A stretch of DNA of 64,000 nt from Desulfatibacillum sp. Its GTDB lineage: Bacteria; Desulfobacterota; Desulfobacteria; Desulfobacterales; SpSt-501. The notes under the pieces were generated by a model. The model ran no database searches, was not told the origin of the DNA, and saw nothing but the letters and a program-made list of their open reading frames with translations. Below, piece after piece: positions 53,692 to 64,000 of the stretch. Made by a program: the position numbers and the translations under genes. The stretch spans positions 91,403 to 155,402 of the forward strand of contig DYEU01000021.1 in assembly GCA_020725555.1 (NCBI GenBank), given 5' to 3'. Every line of letters begins with the position of its first letter. Position 1 is the stretch's first letter.

Positions 53692-54906
53692 TCACCGCCT
53701 TCCGAGCTTGCGGAACAGGAACAGCAGGCCCGCGATGACGGCCACGATGACCGCGATCCCCACCCAGGCCCAGGCGGCCGAGGCCTTGACGCTCACGCGG
53801 AACTCGAGGTTGCGGCTCGTTTTCTCGCCGTCGATCTTGACCGCCACCGAGTAGTCGCCGACGAGGGCCTCCTCGTAGGGGGTGACGATCATCTCGACCT
53901 GCTTGAGCGCGCCGGGCTCGATCACGTCGATCTTCTCCGGCTTGAACTCGACCTTCCAGTTCTCGGGCTTGAAGGTCATGAAGCGGATGTTCGAGTTCGG
54001 GGCCGAGCCGGTGTTCTTGACGTAGAAGGAGACGTTGGCGGCCTTGCCGGGGCGCGCCTCGAGGGAAAGCAGCCCCGAGGTGGTGCCGGCCTCGATCTCG
54101 TAGGTGCCGGTGAGGACCACGGTCAGGTTGGCCTCGGCCTTGGCGTCGCCGGAGGCGACCCGCACGGCGATCGGGTACTCGCCCGCGGGCGAGTTGGGCG
54201 CGGGCTTCACCTGCACGGCGATCGACTGGCTCTGGTTGGCCTTCAGGCGCAGGCTGGAGATGAACTTGGTTTCGTAGGAGGGCTTGAAGTTCACCTCCCA
54301 GCCCTTCGGCCCCTGGCCGAAGAGATCGAAGACCGCCTCCTTGTCCAGGCGGCTGTCCACCTCGACCGAGAACTCGAAGGTCGCGTCCGAGGGCCCGCGG
54401 ATCACGGGGTAGGAGGTCGTGAGCTTCACCCCGGTGTCCTTGTCCTTCTCCTGGTCGCCCTGCAGCGTGACCACGATTTTCTGGGTGAGGCGGAAGCGGC
54501 CGTCGCGGGTCACGGCCTCGACCACGAAGGGGTAGTCGCCCGGGCCCGTCTCCTTGTCGGGGACGGCCTCGAAGGTGAGGCTGCGCTTGTCGTCGGCGGG
54601 AACGTGGGCGCCGGTGACCGTGAAGCGGTAGGTCTTGATCTTCGCCTTCCAGCCCGGGGGCACCTGGGTCACCTTGAGATCGACCAGCTCGTCGGTCCGG
54701 CCGCGGTTGATCAGGTTCAGGTCCATGCTGACCTCTTTGCCCGGCGCGCTGACGATGCCCGGGTATTCCGGGGCAAGGACGAGCAGGCGCTCCGGTTTGG
54801 GTCCCGCATCCGATTTCTCGGCCGCAACCGCCGCCGGGACCGCGGCCGCAAGGAAAAGAACCGTAAGGAACATGCCGATTCCGCCGAAACCGATGTGTCG
54901 CTTCAT
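53692..54906 (-). CDS. NEW3-type CARDB-like exported membrane-anchored protein
   Basis: Signal peptide, repeated Ig-like segments (LEARPGKAANVSFYVKNTGSAPNSNIRFM), C-terminal TM; adjacent to ABC module. Confidence 0.8.
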   Translation of the reverse strand: MKRHIGFGGIGMFLTVLFLAAAVPAAVAAEKSDAGPKPERLLVLAPEYPGIVSAPGKEVSMDLNLINRGRTDELVDLKVTQVPPGWKAKIKTYRFTVTGAHVPADDKRSLTFEAVPDKETGPGDYPFVVEAVTRDGRFRLTQKIVVTLQGDQEKDKDTGVKLTTSYPVIRGPSDATFEFSVEVDSRLDKEAVFDLFGQGPKGWEVNFKPSYETKFISSLRLKANQSQSIAVQVKPAPNSPAGEYPIAVRVASGDAKAEANLTVVLTGTYEIEAGTTSGLLSLEARPGKAANVSFYVKNTGSAPNSNIRFMTFKPENWKVEFKPEKIDVIEPGALKQVEMIVTPYEEALVGDYSVAVKIDGEKTSRNLEFRVSVKASAAWAWVGIAVIVAVIAGLLFLFRKLGRR

Positions 54907-55251
54907 GGTCTGCACATCCTCCCGCAGGTCACCGGCCGCCGGGGAACAAGCGGCCGGAGGTTCGTTTGCCGCCGACGATCGCGGTGGCGCGACGGTCGCG
55001 CCGGCCCGGGAACCGGTCGCCGCCGGGCCCTCGTTCCTGCGCCCGGGCCCTCGGTCGCTTGGGCCGCGGGGCAGGGCAGAATGGAGAAGGGGGCAGGAGC
55101 GTATAGCGGCGAAAACCTAATCCCGTCAAGCCGTTTGTCAAGGCCGGATGCGCCGCATGAGGCCGCTTGCGGGATCGGCCCCGTCCTGCTATCGATCGGC
55201 CAGGAAAGGCCCCGTTCGTCCCGGAACACCTCATCCCGGAGTCGCCTGCCC

Positions 55252-56118
55252 ATGAGCGCGGAACACCCCAGCCCGAGCCGGGAACTGATCTGCCGCATCA
55301 CGGATGCCCTGGGGTTCCAGGAGATGGCCGCTCCGGACTACGTGCCCGCCGTTTCCGACCTGGCGCTGACCTCGGCCGTTCTTGTCCTGCTGGGGGAGTC
55401 GCCGCCCGAGACGGGGTTGCCCGGCCGCGAGCCCTGCCTCGTGTTCAACAAGCGCTCGCGGGCCGTCCGCCAGCCGGGGGACCTCTGCTTTGCCGGCGGC
55501 GGCATGGCGCGGGCCCTCGACGGGCTCTTCGCCCGGCTGGTCCGCTTCCCGTGCGGGCCGCTCGGCCGCTGGCCCCACCGGCGGCGGTGGGCGCGGGAAC
55601 AGGGGCTGATCTGGCGCTGGGTCGCCCTCTACTTCGCAACCGCGCTGCGCGAGGCCTTCGAGGAGATGCGCCTCAACCCCTTCCGGGTCGCCTTCCTCGG
55701 CCCGCTTCCGCCGCAGCGGCTCGTTCTCTTCCGCCGCATCCTCTACCCGATGGCGGCCTGGCTGGGAGGAAGGCCGCGGTTTCGGCCGAACTGGGAGGTC
55801 GAGCGCATCGTCTGGATTCCGCTCACCGCCCTGCTCGATACCCGAAATTATGTCCACTACCGGGTCGTGACCCCGTCTGCGGCCGGAAAGCGGGTCCGGG
55901 ACGTGCCGGCCTTGCGCTTCCGCGCGCCGTCCGGGGGGGAGGAGATTCTCTGGGGGGTGACCTTCCGCATCACCCTTGCCTTTCTGAAAACCTGCTTTTC
56001 CTTTTCCCCCCCGCCGCTTGAGGATCTGCCGCGGGTCGAGGGGCGGCTTCCCGAAGACTACCTGACGGGCGGGCTGGAACGGACGCCGGAGGCCAGCCCC
56101 GCCGTCCTTTCCCGCTGA
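55252..56118 (+). CDS. NUDIX-like hydrolase with an insertion in the NUDIX box
   Basis: VFNKRSRAVRQPGDLCFAGGG...ALREAFEEMRLNP. Confidence 0.7.
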   Translation: MSAEHPSPSRELICRITDALGFQEMAAPDYVPAVSDLALTSAVLVLLGESPPETGLPGREPCLVFNKRSRAVRQPGDLCFAGGGMARALDGLFARLVRFPCGPLGRWPHRRRWAREQGLIWRWVALYFATALREAFEEMRLNPFRVAFLGPLPPQRLVLFRRILYPMAAWLGGRPRFRPNWEVERIVWIPLTALLDTRNYVHYRVVTPSAAGKRVRDVPALRFRAPSGGEEILWGVTFRITLAFLKTCFSFSPPPLEDLPRVEGRLPEDYLTGGLERTPEASPAVLSR

Positions 56119-56191
56119 GACGGCGGGGGCGCCCGCCGCCCGCGGGGGAGGGGCGGTTTCCGGGGCTTGCGGGCCCTAAAGCCGAAGCCGG

Positions 56192-57067
<876 letters not shown>

Positions 57068-57073
57068 GGCCGC

Positions 57074-57121
57074 AAGAAAAAACGCCGGGCAGCGAGATTG
57101 CGTTCCGCTTGCCCGGCGTTT
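57074..57121. terminator. Bidirectional terminator-like hairpin just upstream of the GTPase start codon
   Basis: Perfect 12-bp inverted repeat AAACGCCGGGCA (57080-57091) / TGCCCGGCGTTT (57110-57121); minus strand continues TTTTTTCTT. Confidence 0.7.
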
Positions 57122-57424
57122 CCTTCTGAAACCCGGATCGGCCTTTCGGCCCCGGCCTTCTGCCGTCTGCCGTCCTTCGAATCGGAGAGCCAAATTCTTA
57201 GCAAAAATTGTGCATTTTGACCAGCCCCATGGCAAGGGGTTGGGAAAACGATACGATTTGAAGGGGTTCGGCCTTCCGGCAGCCCCCGGTGTTTTAAGGC
57301 CCTGCCGCGGCGAACGCGAAGCGGGAAGTTGAAAAGTGGGAAATCGAGGTTACAAAAGCGGGAAATGGAGCGAAAAATGAATCAGGCGGCCGGGCTCTTC
57401 ACCGCCCGACCGCCTGGTTCGATC

Positions 57425-57499
57425 TGGTAGGCGCTGCTGGATTTGAACCAGCGACTTCTACCGTGTGAGGGTAGCGCTCTCCCGCTGAGCTAAGCGCCC
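57425..57499 (-). tRNA. tRNA-Val (CAC)
   Basis: Reverse complement GGGCGCTTAGCTCAGCGGGAGAGCGCTACCCTCACACGGTAG...TTCAAATCCAGCAGCGCCTACCA. Confidence 0.94.
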
Positions 57500-57657
57500 G
57501 GAGGTCGCCGTTTGCCGGCAAGCATCACTCTATGCAATCGGCGGGGTTGAAATCAAGTCTTTTTTTCCGCTTCCGGCCGTTTCGCTTTCTTGATTCGCCG
57601 CGGGCCCTCTGCTAACGTGCCCGCGCGAACTTCCCCAAGTTTTTTCCCGAAGGAAGG

Positions 57658-58959
57658 ATGGATGCCATGAAGCCGCCCGTCAAATCCTGCCGTCTCTACG
57701 AGCGCGCGGCGCGCGTGATCCCGGGGGGGGTGAACAGCCCGGTGCGCGCCTGCAAGTCCGTCGGCGCCGAGCCGCTCTTCATCCGCCGCGCCGAGGGCGC
57801 CTGGGTCGTGGACGCGGACGGAAACCGCTACATCGACTACGTGGGCTCCTGGGGGCCGATGATCCTCGGTCACCGCCACCCGGCGGTCGTGAAGGCGATC
57901 GCGGCGGTGCTCAACCGGGGGACGAGCTTCGGGGCGCCGACCGATCTCGAGATCGAACTCGCCGAGATGGTGATCGAGGCCGTGCCCACGGTCGAGATGG
58001 TGCGCATGGTGAACTCCGGCACCGAGGCCGCGATGAGCGCCATCCGGCTCGCCCGCGGGGTGACCGGCCGCGACCTCGTCGTGAAGTTCGATGGCTGCTA
58101 CCACGGCCACGCCGACACGCTGCTCGTCGCGGCCGGCTCCGGGGTGGCCACTCTCGGCATCCCGGGAAGCCCCGGCGTTCCCGCCCCCACGGCCCAGCAC
58201 ACCCTCTCGCTCCCCTACAACGACACGGCCGCCTTCGAGAGGCTCATGAAGGAGCGGGGCGGCGAGGTGGCCTGCGTGATCGTCGAGCCGGTTGCGGGCA
58301 ACATGGGGCTCGTCCCCCCGCGGCCCGGCTTCCTCGAAACCCTGCGCACGGAGACCGCGCGGCACGGGGCGATCCTCATCTTCGATGAGGTGATGACCGG
58401 GTTCCGCGTCGCCTACGGCGGGGCCCAGGAGCGCTACGGGATCCGGCCCGATCTCTCCTGCTTCGGCAAGATCATCGGCGGCGGGCTTCCGGTCGGCGCC
58501 TACGGCGGAAAGAAAGCCATCATGTCCCGCATCGCCCCGGAGGGCCCGGTCTACCAGGCGGGAACGCTCTCCGGAAACCCGCTTGCCATGGCGGCCGGGA
58601 TCGCGACCCTGAAGCAGCTCAAGAAGAAGGGCTTCTACGAGCGGCTCGAGAAAAGAAGCGCCCGGCTCTGCGCGGGCCTGAAGCAAGCCGCCGCCCAGGC
58701 CGGCGTCCCCGTGACCGTCGATCACGTGGGCTCGATGATCGGGCTCTTTTTCCACCCCGGGCCGGTCGGCGATTTCGAGGCGGCGAAGAAAAGCGATCTC
58801 GGCCGCTACGCGCGCTTCTACCAGGGCATGCGCCGCGAGGGCGTCTACCTCGCGCCCTCGCAGTTCGAGGCGCTCTTTCTCTCGAGCGCCCACGGCAGCG
58901 AGGAAATCGAGCGCACGCTCGCCGCGGCGGAGAAGGTCTTCCGCGAGATCGCCTCGTGA
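57658..58959 (+). CDS. hemL: Glutamate-1-semialdehyde 2,1-aminomutase
   Basis: [60 protein letters not shown]. Confidence 0.97.
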   Translation: MDAMKPPVKSCRLYERAARVIPGGVNSPVRACKSVGAEPLFIRRAEGAWVVDADGNRYIDYVGSWGPMILGHRHPAVVKAIAAVLNRGTSFGAPTDLEIELAEMVIEAVPTVEMVRMVNSGTEAAMSAIRLARGVTGRDLVVKFDGCYHGHADTLLVAAGSGVATLGIPGSPGVPAPTAQHTLSLPYNDTAAFERLMKERGGEVACVIVEPVAGNMGLVPPRPGFLETLRTETARHGAILIFDEVMTGFRVAYGGAQERYGIRPDLSCFGKIIGGGLPVGAYGGKKAIMSRIAPEGPVYQAGTLSGNPLAMAAGIATLKQLKKKGFYERLEKRSARLCAGLKQAAAQAGVPVTVDHVGSMIGLFFHPGPVGDFEAAKKSDLGRYARFYQGMRREGVYLAPSQFEALFLSSAHGSEEIERTLAAAEKVFREIAS

Positions 58960-58990
58960 GCGGGGCCGGGGCCTTGCACCGGATTCCTCC

Positions 58991-60418
58991 ATGCCCATGG
59001 ACCCGAGCCTGAACCGCATCCCCGAGACGGTCCGCCGGGTCCATCTGATCGCCGTCGGCGGGACGGCGATGGGCGCGCTCGCCTGCCTGCTCAACGAGTT
59101 GGGCTGTGAGGTGCGCGGCTCGGACCGCACGATCTACCCGCCGATGAGCGACTTTCTCGCCGCGCGCGGCATCCGCGTGCTCGAGGGCTTCCGCCCCGAG
59201 AACCTCGAGCCCGCACCCGATCTCGTCGTCATCGGCAACGCCGTCACGGCCGCGAACCCCGAGGCGCTGGAGTGTGCCCGACGCGGCATCCCTTACTGTT
59301 CGCTTCCCCAGGCGGTGAACCGCTTCGCCGCCCGCGGCAAGCGGGCGCTCGTCGTGGTGGGGACCCACGGCAAGACGACGACCTCGGCCCTCGCCGCCTG
59401 GATTCTGCACACGGCGGGGCGCGACCCCTCCTTCCTGATCGGGGGCATCCTTGCCGATTTCGGAAGCAACTACCGTCTGGGCCGGGGCGGTGAGATCGTC
59501 CTCGAGGGCGACGAGTACGACACGGCCTTCTTCGACAAGGGGCCGAAGTTTTTGCACTACGACCCCGTCCGGCTCATTTGGACAAGCCTCGAGTTCGACC
59601 ACGCCGACATCTACCGCGACCTCCCCGCCATCGAGCGCGCCTTCGGAAGGCTCCTCGAGCGGCTCTCCCCCGCATGCCGGCTTTTCGCCTGGGACGATGA
59701 GCCCGCGATCGACCGCCTCCTGGGCGCGACGCGCGCCGCGGTGCGGCGTTACGGGACACAGCCCGGCTCGGAGTGGCGGCTCGAGGTGCTCGCCCCCGAG
59801 GAGGGCTTCCGTTGCTTCGCGGCCTGGAAGGGAAACGTCCGCTACGGCCGCTTCCGCACGCGCCTCATCGGCCGCCACAACCTCCTGAATGCGCTCGCCG
59901 CGCTCGCCCTGGCCGAGAGCCTGGGGGTCGGGCCGGCCGAGGCCGGAAGGGCGCTCGAGAGCTTTCGGGGGGTGAAGCGCCGCCAAGAGGTGCGCGGCGA
60001 GAAACGCGGCGTTTTGGTGCTCGACGACTTCGCCCACCACCCGACCGCCGTGCGCGAAACGATCGCCGCCGTGGCCGCGGCCTACCCCGAAAGGCGGATC
60101 ATCGCCGTCTTCGAGCCGCGCTCGAACACGAGCATGCGCAACGTTTTCCAGGAGGTCTACCCCGCGGCCTTCGCCGCGGCCGACCGCGTGCTCGTGCGCG
60201 ACATCGCCGTCCCGGAAAAGGTCCCCGCGGCCGAGCGCTTCAACGCGGAGCGGCTGGCCGACGCGCTTCGCGCGCAGGGAAAGGAAGCCTTCCGCTTCGC
60301 CGACACCGACGGGATCCTCGAGCACCTCGTGCGCTTCGCGCGGCCCGGCGACCTCGTGCTGATCATGTCCAACGGCGGCTTCGACAACCTCCACGAACGA
60401 CTCCTCGCCGCGCTCTGA
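58991..60418 (+). CDS. mpl: UDP-N-acetylmuramate:L-alanyl-gamma-D-glutamyl-meso-diaminopimelate ligase (Mur ligase family)
   Basis: HLIAVGGTAMGALACLLNELGCEVRGSD; GTHGKTTTSALAAWIL; DDFAHHPTAVRETI; EPRSNTSMRNVFQ. Confidence 0.92.
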   Translation: MPMDPSLNRIPETVRRVHLIAVGGTAMGALACLLNELGCEVRGSDRTIYPPMSDFLAARGIRVLEGFRPENLEPAPDLVVIGNAVTAANPEALECARRGIPYCSLPQAVNRFAARGKRALVVVGTHGKTTTSALAAWILHTAGRDPSFLIGGILADFGSNYRLGRGGEIVLEGDEYDTAFFDKGPKFLHYDPVRLIWTSLEFDHADIYRDLPAIERAFGRLLERLSPACRLFAWDDEPAIDRLLGATRAAVRRYGTQPGSEWRLEVLAPEEGFRCFAAWKGNVRYGRFRTRLIGRHNLLNALAALALAESLGVGPAEAGRALESFRGVKRRQEVRGEKRGVLVLDDFAHHPTAVRETIAAVAAAYPERRIIAVFEPRSNTSMRNVFQEVYPAAFAAADRVLVRDIAVPEKVPAAERFNAERLADALRAQGKEAFRFADTDGILEHLVRFARPGDLVLIMSNGGFDNLHERLLAAL

Positions 60419-60480
60419 AGGCCGGCTCCCCCATGCCGTTATGGCCCCGCGCGCAGCCCCCCGCGGGGCGCGGGTACCGC

Positions 60481-60509
60481 TTGACAGAGAGGGGGCCATT
60501 CGTTAACCT
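60481..60509 (+). promoter_or_regulatory. Candidate sigma70 promoter of birA
   Basis: TTGACA-N17-TAACCT. Confidence 0.6.
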
Positions 60510-60529
60510 CGAAAATATTAGAGGTTAAC
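60502..60529. promoter_or_regulatory. BirA operator (biotin box)
   Basis: Perfect inverted repeat GTTAACCTC-N10-GAGGTTAAC overlapping the -10 element and adjacent to the birA ATG. Confidence 0.85.
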
Positions 60530-60534
60530 CTATC

Positions 60535-61452
60535 ATGAAATCATCGATCCTTCGTCTGCTGCGCGAGGCCGAGGGGCCCCTTTCCGGCTCCCTTCTCTGC
60601 GAGCGCCTCGGCGCCTCCCGCGTCGCCGTCTGGAAGCACATCCAGCGCCTGGGCGAGCTCGGCTACGAGATCGAGGCCGGCCCGCGCGGCTATCGCCTCC
60701 TGGCGAGCCCCGACCGCCCCTACCCCTGGGAATTCCCAGGCCGCGAGGAGCGGATCGTCTACCGCGATGAGCTCGGCTCGACCATGGACCTCGCCCGCGA
60801 ACTCGCCCGGCAGGGCTGTCCCGCCTTCACCGCCGTCGTCGCCGAGCGCCAGACGGCGGGCCGCGGCCGGCTGCGCCGGCCGTGGGTGTCGGCGGAGGGG
60901 GGGCTCTACGTCACGGTCGTGATGCGGCCGCGGATTTCCCTGCTCCACAGCCCGCGGGTGAATTTCCTCGTCGCGCTCACCCTGGTTGCGCTCTTGCGGC
61001 GCGACTTCGGGGTCGAGGCCGGGGTCAAGTGGCCGAACGACATCCTGGTCGAGGGGAGGAAGCTCTGCGGGCTGCTCTCCGAGATGGAGGCCGAGGGCGA
61101 GGAGGTGGCCTTCGTGAACGTCGGGCTCGGGCTGAACGTGAACAACGAGCCGCCCCGGATCCGGCCGCCTGCGGTGTCGCTGCGGCAGATCCTCGGAAGA
61201 GAGCTCTCGCGCAAGGAGATCCTCGCGCGCTTTCTCGAGGAGCTGGAAAGGGAATCGGCCGCCGCGCCCTGGGAGGGGATCGTCGAGCGCTGGAAGAGGC
61301 ACACGGTGACCCTCGGAAAGAACGTGCGCGTCGCAACCGGAAAGGAAGAAATCCGCGGGATCGCGCGCGACATCGACCCCTTCGGGGCGTTGATCGTGGA
61401 AGAGCCGGGCGGCAGGCTGCGCACGGTGCTGCACGGCGATTGTTTTCTCTGA
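60535..61452 (+). CDS. birA: Bifunctional biotin--protein ligase/biotin operon repressor
   Basis: N-terminal HTH, QTAGRGRLRRPWVSAEGGLYVTVVMRP, KWPNDILVEGRKLCGLL. Confidence 0.96.
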   Translation: MKSSILRLLREAEGPLSGSLLCERLGASRVAVWKHIQRLGELGYEIEAGPRGYRLLASPDRPYPWEFPGREERIVYRDELGSTMDLARELARQGCPAFTAVVAERQTAGRGRLRRPWVSAEGGLYVTVVMRPRISLLHSPRVNFLVALTLVALLRRDFGVEAGVKWPNDILVEGRKLCGLLSEMEAEGEEVAFVNVGLGLNVNNEPPRIRPPAVSLRQILGRELSRKEILARFLEELERESAAAPWEGIVERWKRHTVTLGKNVRVATGKEEIRGIARDIDPFGALIVEEPGGRLRTVLHGDCFL

Positions 61453-61473
61453 GCCGGGAAAGGAGATCCCAGG

Positions 61474-62025
61474 ATGGACACGAAGCCTTCCTCGGCGGCG
61501 ACCACCGCGGCCGCGCTGCGGCCCATGGTGTTCGCGGCCCTCTTCGCCGCGCTGACCGCCGTCGGAGCCTACGTCGCGATCCCGATCGGGCCGGTGCCGA
61601 TCGTGCTCCAGAACTTTTTCGTCATGCTGGCCGGGCTGTTGCTCGGCAGCCGCTGGGGGTTGGCCGCCGTGGGGATCTACCTGCTTGCCGGCGCGGTTGG
61701 GCTTCCCGTGTTTGCGGGCGGAACGGGGGGGCTGGCGCGCTTCGCCGGGCCGACCGGAGGGTTTCTCCTGGGCTACCTGCCGGTCGTCTTCGTCATCGGC
61801 AAGATGGTCGAGGGCCGTCCGCCGCGGCCGTGGCGGGATGCCGCGGCGCTCATCCTCGGCAGCCTGCTCCTTTACCTCTGCGGGGTGAGCTGGCTGAAAA
61901 TCGTGACCGGGATGAGCCTCCCCAAGGCGATCGCCGCGGGGATGGTGCCTTTCCTTCCGGGGGATGCCCTCAAGATCGCCGCCGCCGTGCTTGCCGCGCG
62001 CTCGATCCGTCCGCTGCTCACTTGA
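61474..62025 (+). CDS. bioY: Biotin ECF transporter S component
   Basis: VAIPIGPVPIVLQNFFVMLAGLLLGSRWGLAAVGIYLLAGAVGLPVFAGG. Confidence 0.95.
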   Translation: MDTKPSSAATTAAALRPMVFAALFAALTAVGAYVAIPIGPVPIVLQNFFVMLAGLLLGSRWGLAAVGIYLLAGAVGLPVFAGGTGGLARFAGPTGGFLLGYLPVVFVIGKMVEGRPPRPWRDAAALILGSLLLYLCGVSWLKIVTGMSLPKAIAAGMVPFLPGDALKIAAAVLAARSIRPLLT

Positions 62026-62062
62026 CGCCGAAGCGATCCTTCCTGCTGGGGGAACGACGCGC

Positions 62063-62815
62063 GTGCCGTCCGTGATTGCAATCGATCGCCTGAGCCACCG
62101 CTTCGCCGACGGGACCTGGGGGCTGCGGGAGGTCTCGCTCGCCGTGGAGGAAGGCTCCTTCGTCGTGATCGCCGGCGAAAACGGCTCGGGCAAGACCACG
62201 CTTCTCCGGCACCTGAACGCGCTGCTTCGGCCCACGGCGGGCAGCGTGCGCGTCGCGGGGGTCGATCCCGCCCGGGAGCCCCTTCGGGCGCGGCTTCTCG
62301 TCGGGATGCTCTTCCAGGACGCGGAAAGCCAGATCGTGGGCGAGACCGTGCGCGAGGATGTGGCCTTCGGGCCGGAGAACCTGGGCCTGCCGCGGCCGGA
62401 GATCGAGCGCCGCGTCGCCGCGGCCCTCGGCCGGACCGGCCTTGCCCATCTCGCCGACCGGCGGCCGCATCTCCTCTCAGGGGGCGAAAAGCGCCGACTC
62501 ACCCTCGCCGGCGTTCTCGCCATGGAGCCCCGGGTCGTGGTCTGCGACGAGCCCTTTTCCAGCCTCGATTACGCGGGCGTGCGCGGGGTGCTTGAGGCGC
62601 TCATTTCGCTCCAGGGCGAGGGGCGTACGGTCATCGTGACCACCCACGATCTCGACAAGGTCCTCGGCCACGCCGACCGCCTGGTGCTGATGAGGGAGGG
62701 GAGGGTTTTCCGCGAGGGAAGGCCCGAGGAGGCGCTCGCTTCCGCCGGGGAGTGCGGCGTGAAACGGCCGGTGCTCGACAGCCGGGGGGTCCGGGGGCTG
62801 ACATGGCTCTCGTGA
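62063..62815 (+). CDS. bioM: Biotin ECF transporter ATP-binding protein
   Basis: AGENGSGKTTLLRHLNALLRP; LSGGEKRRLTLAGVLAMEP; GTG start. Confidence 0.93.
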   Translation: MPSVIAIDRLSHRFADGTWGLREVSLAVEEGSFVVIAGENGSGKTTLLRHLNALLRPTAGSVRVAGVDPAREPLRARLLVGMLFQDAESQIVGETVREDVAFGPENLGLPRPEIERRVAAALGRTGLAHLADRRPHLLSGGEKRRLTLAGVLAMEPRVVVCDEPFSSLDYAGVRGVLEALISLQGEGRTVIVTTHDLDKVLGHADRLVLMREGRVFREGRPEEALASAGECGVKRPVLDSRGVRGLTWLS

Positions 62816-63558
62816 GCGAAAGGCGGCCCACAAGCCGGGAAACGGCTCTGTTTCTTCTCGACGCGCGCGTGAAGCTTGTCCTGCTCGCGGTCTGGTCGCT
62901 CGCCAGCATCCCGCTCGGGCTTGCTGCGCTGATCGCTTTTGGGCTTCCGCCGCTTGCGCTGGCGCGGCGGGAGGGCGCGTTGCGCGGCCTTGGCCGAAGG
63001 CCCTGTTTCGCCTTCGCGGCACTCCTGGTCTTCGTCTTCCTCGCCCGCGCCCTCTCGGTCGAAGGCGAGCCGCTGATCACCCTCTCCGGGGTTTCGGCAA
63101 GCCGCGAGGGGGTCCTCTCCGGGGCGGAGGTCGCGCTCAGGCTTCTTTTTGTCTTTTTCCTGGGGGCGATCCTTGTGGCCACGACCCCGTCGGCCGAGGT
63201 CAAGGCGGGGGTCGAGTGGTTTTTGCGGCCGGTCGCCGGGGCGCAAGCGGCGCGGATCGGGACGATGCTCGGTCTCATGGTGCGCTTCGTCCCCCTCGTG
63301 TTCGCGGAGATCGAAGCCGTCCGCGAGGCCCAGGAAGCGCGGTGTGTGGCGCGGCGGCGAAACCCCCTGCGACGGATCCTTTGCCTTGCCCTTCCCGCCC
63401 TGCGCCGCATCTGCCTGCGGGCCGACCGGCTCGCCCTGGCCATGGAGGCGCGCGGCTATCGCGACGAGCGCACCCCGCGGCCGCTCAAGGCCTCGCCCCG
63501 GGACCGCGGCGTCCTTCTTGCCGGGCTTATCTGGGCGGCGATCGTTCAAGTTCTCTGA
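62803..63558 (+). CDS. bioN: Biotin ECF transporter T component
   Basis: CbiQ-like membrane protein; ADRLALAMEARGYRDERTPRPL; overlaps the bioM end. Confidence 0.9.
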   Translation: MALVSERRPTSRETALFLLDARVKLVLLAVWSLASIPLGLAALIAFGLPPLALARREGALRGLGRRPCFAFAALLVFVFLARALSVEGEPLITLSGVSASREGVLSGAEVALRLLFVFFLGAILVATTPSAEVKAGVEWFLRPVAGAQAARIGTMLGLMVRFVPLVFAEIEAVREAQEARCVARRRNPLRRILCLALPALRRICLRADRLALAMEARGYRDERTPRPLKASPRDRGVLLAGLIWAAIVQVL

Positions 63559-63582
63559 GCCTTTTCCCTGCTTCCTTTCCTG

Positions 63583-63611
63583 TTGACAAGGAGAGGTTCC
63601 GCCCGTATATA
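63583..63611 (+). promoter_or_regulatory. Near-consensus sigma70 promoter for tRNA-Lys/tRNA-Glu
   Basis: TTGACA-N17-TATATA. Confidence 0.75.
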
Positions 63612-63631
63612 AAGCTGCTTTATACGTCGTC

Positions 63632-63707
63632 GGGCCGTTAACTCAGGCGGTAGAGTATCTGCCTTTTAAGCAGAGAGTCGCTGGTTCGAGTCCAGCACGG
63701 CCCACCA
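63632..63707 (+). tRNA. tRNA-Lys (TTT)
   Basis: GGGCCGTTAACTCAGGCGGTAGAGTATCTGCCTTTTAAGCAGA...CACGGCCCACCA. Confidence 0.96.
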
Positions 63708-63731
63708 CGACGTCCGACGCCTGCGGCTTTC

Positions 63732-63809
63732 GTCCCCATCGTCTAGCCAGGTCCAGGACACCGGCCTTTCACGCCGGCAACACGGGTTCAAATCCCGTTG
63801 GGGACGCCA
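63732..63809 (+). tRNA. tRNA-Glu (TTC)
   Basis: GTCCCCATCGTCTAG...CCGGCCTTTCACGCCGG...TTCAAATCCCGTTGGGGACGCCA. Confidence 0.95.
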
Positions 63810-63820
63810 CGCTTACCTCA

Positions 63821-63855
63821 CAGGGCCTGGATGCGACTTCAGGCCCTGACTTTTT
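63821..63855 (+). terminator. Intrinsic terminator after tRNA-Glu
   Basis: CAGGGCCTG-N10-CAGGCCCTG-AC-TTTTT. Confidence 0.8.
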
Positions 63856-64000
63856 CCTCCAACCTTCAACCACGATCTTCTTCCCAAGCCGCGATATCCC
63901 CCCGGCGCCCGATATGGTGGATTCCGCCGAGCCGGTGGGATGCTCCATGATGATTTCCGGTTCATCCGGCAAATGCCGGGGTAGATTCATGGATGAAGTA

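Noticed and set aside
63769-63990. 73-aa minus-strand ORF ending ...VASPTGFEPVLPA
   Set aside because: Runs antisense through tRNA-Glu; no coding support.

Overview
This is a GC-rich bacterial chromosome segment; gene content suggests a Desulfobacterota/deltaproteobacterial relative, which is inference only. Housekeeping blocks include an htrA-like protease, a GspE/PilB ATPase, argC, folD, secA, clpS-clpA-aat, hemW, selB, groES-groEL, hemL, mpl and birA-bioYMN, plus five tRNAs. Two parts are less ordinary. (1) An accessory region at about 19.3-30.5 kb holds decayed mobile elements and a 165-bp direct repeat that duplicates the 3' end of a flavoprotein gene. It also holds five copies of a strictly spaced 27-bp repeat (AGGGGACGTCCATT-N3-ATAT-N4-AT), all in one orientation and all at gene boundaries; in two cases the repeat supplies the start codon. 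An intact REP-associated (Y1/HUH) transposase at 47.0-48.1 kb carries a related sequence at its own 5' end. (2) A probable tricarballylate/aconitate catabolic locus at 33.9-45.6 kb encodes TcuA, TcuB, a PrpF-like isomerase, two isocitrate dehydrogenase-family enzymes, a TctCBA transporter and a PrpR-type sigma54 activator. All three of its transcription units have -24/-12 sigma54 promoter candidates, two with GAAAC-N5-GTTTC palindromes upstream. A GdhA-like protein at 48.2-49.5 kb has Ala in place of the catalytic Lys. No CRISPR array, prophage or recognised defence system was seen. All calls come from reading the sequence and translations; no database search was run.
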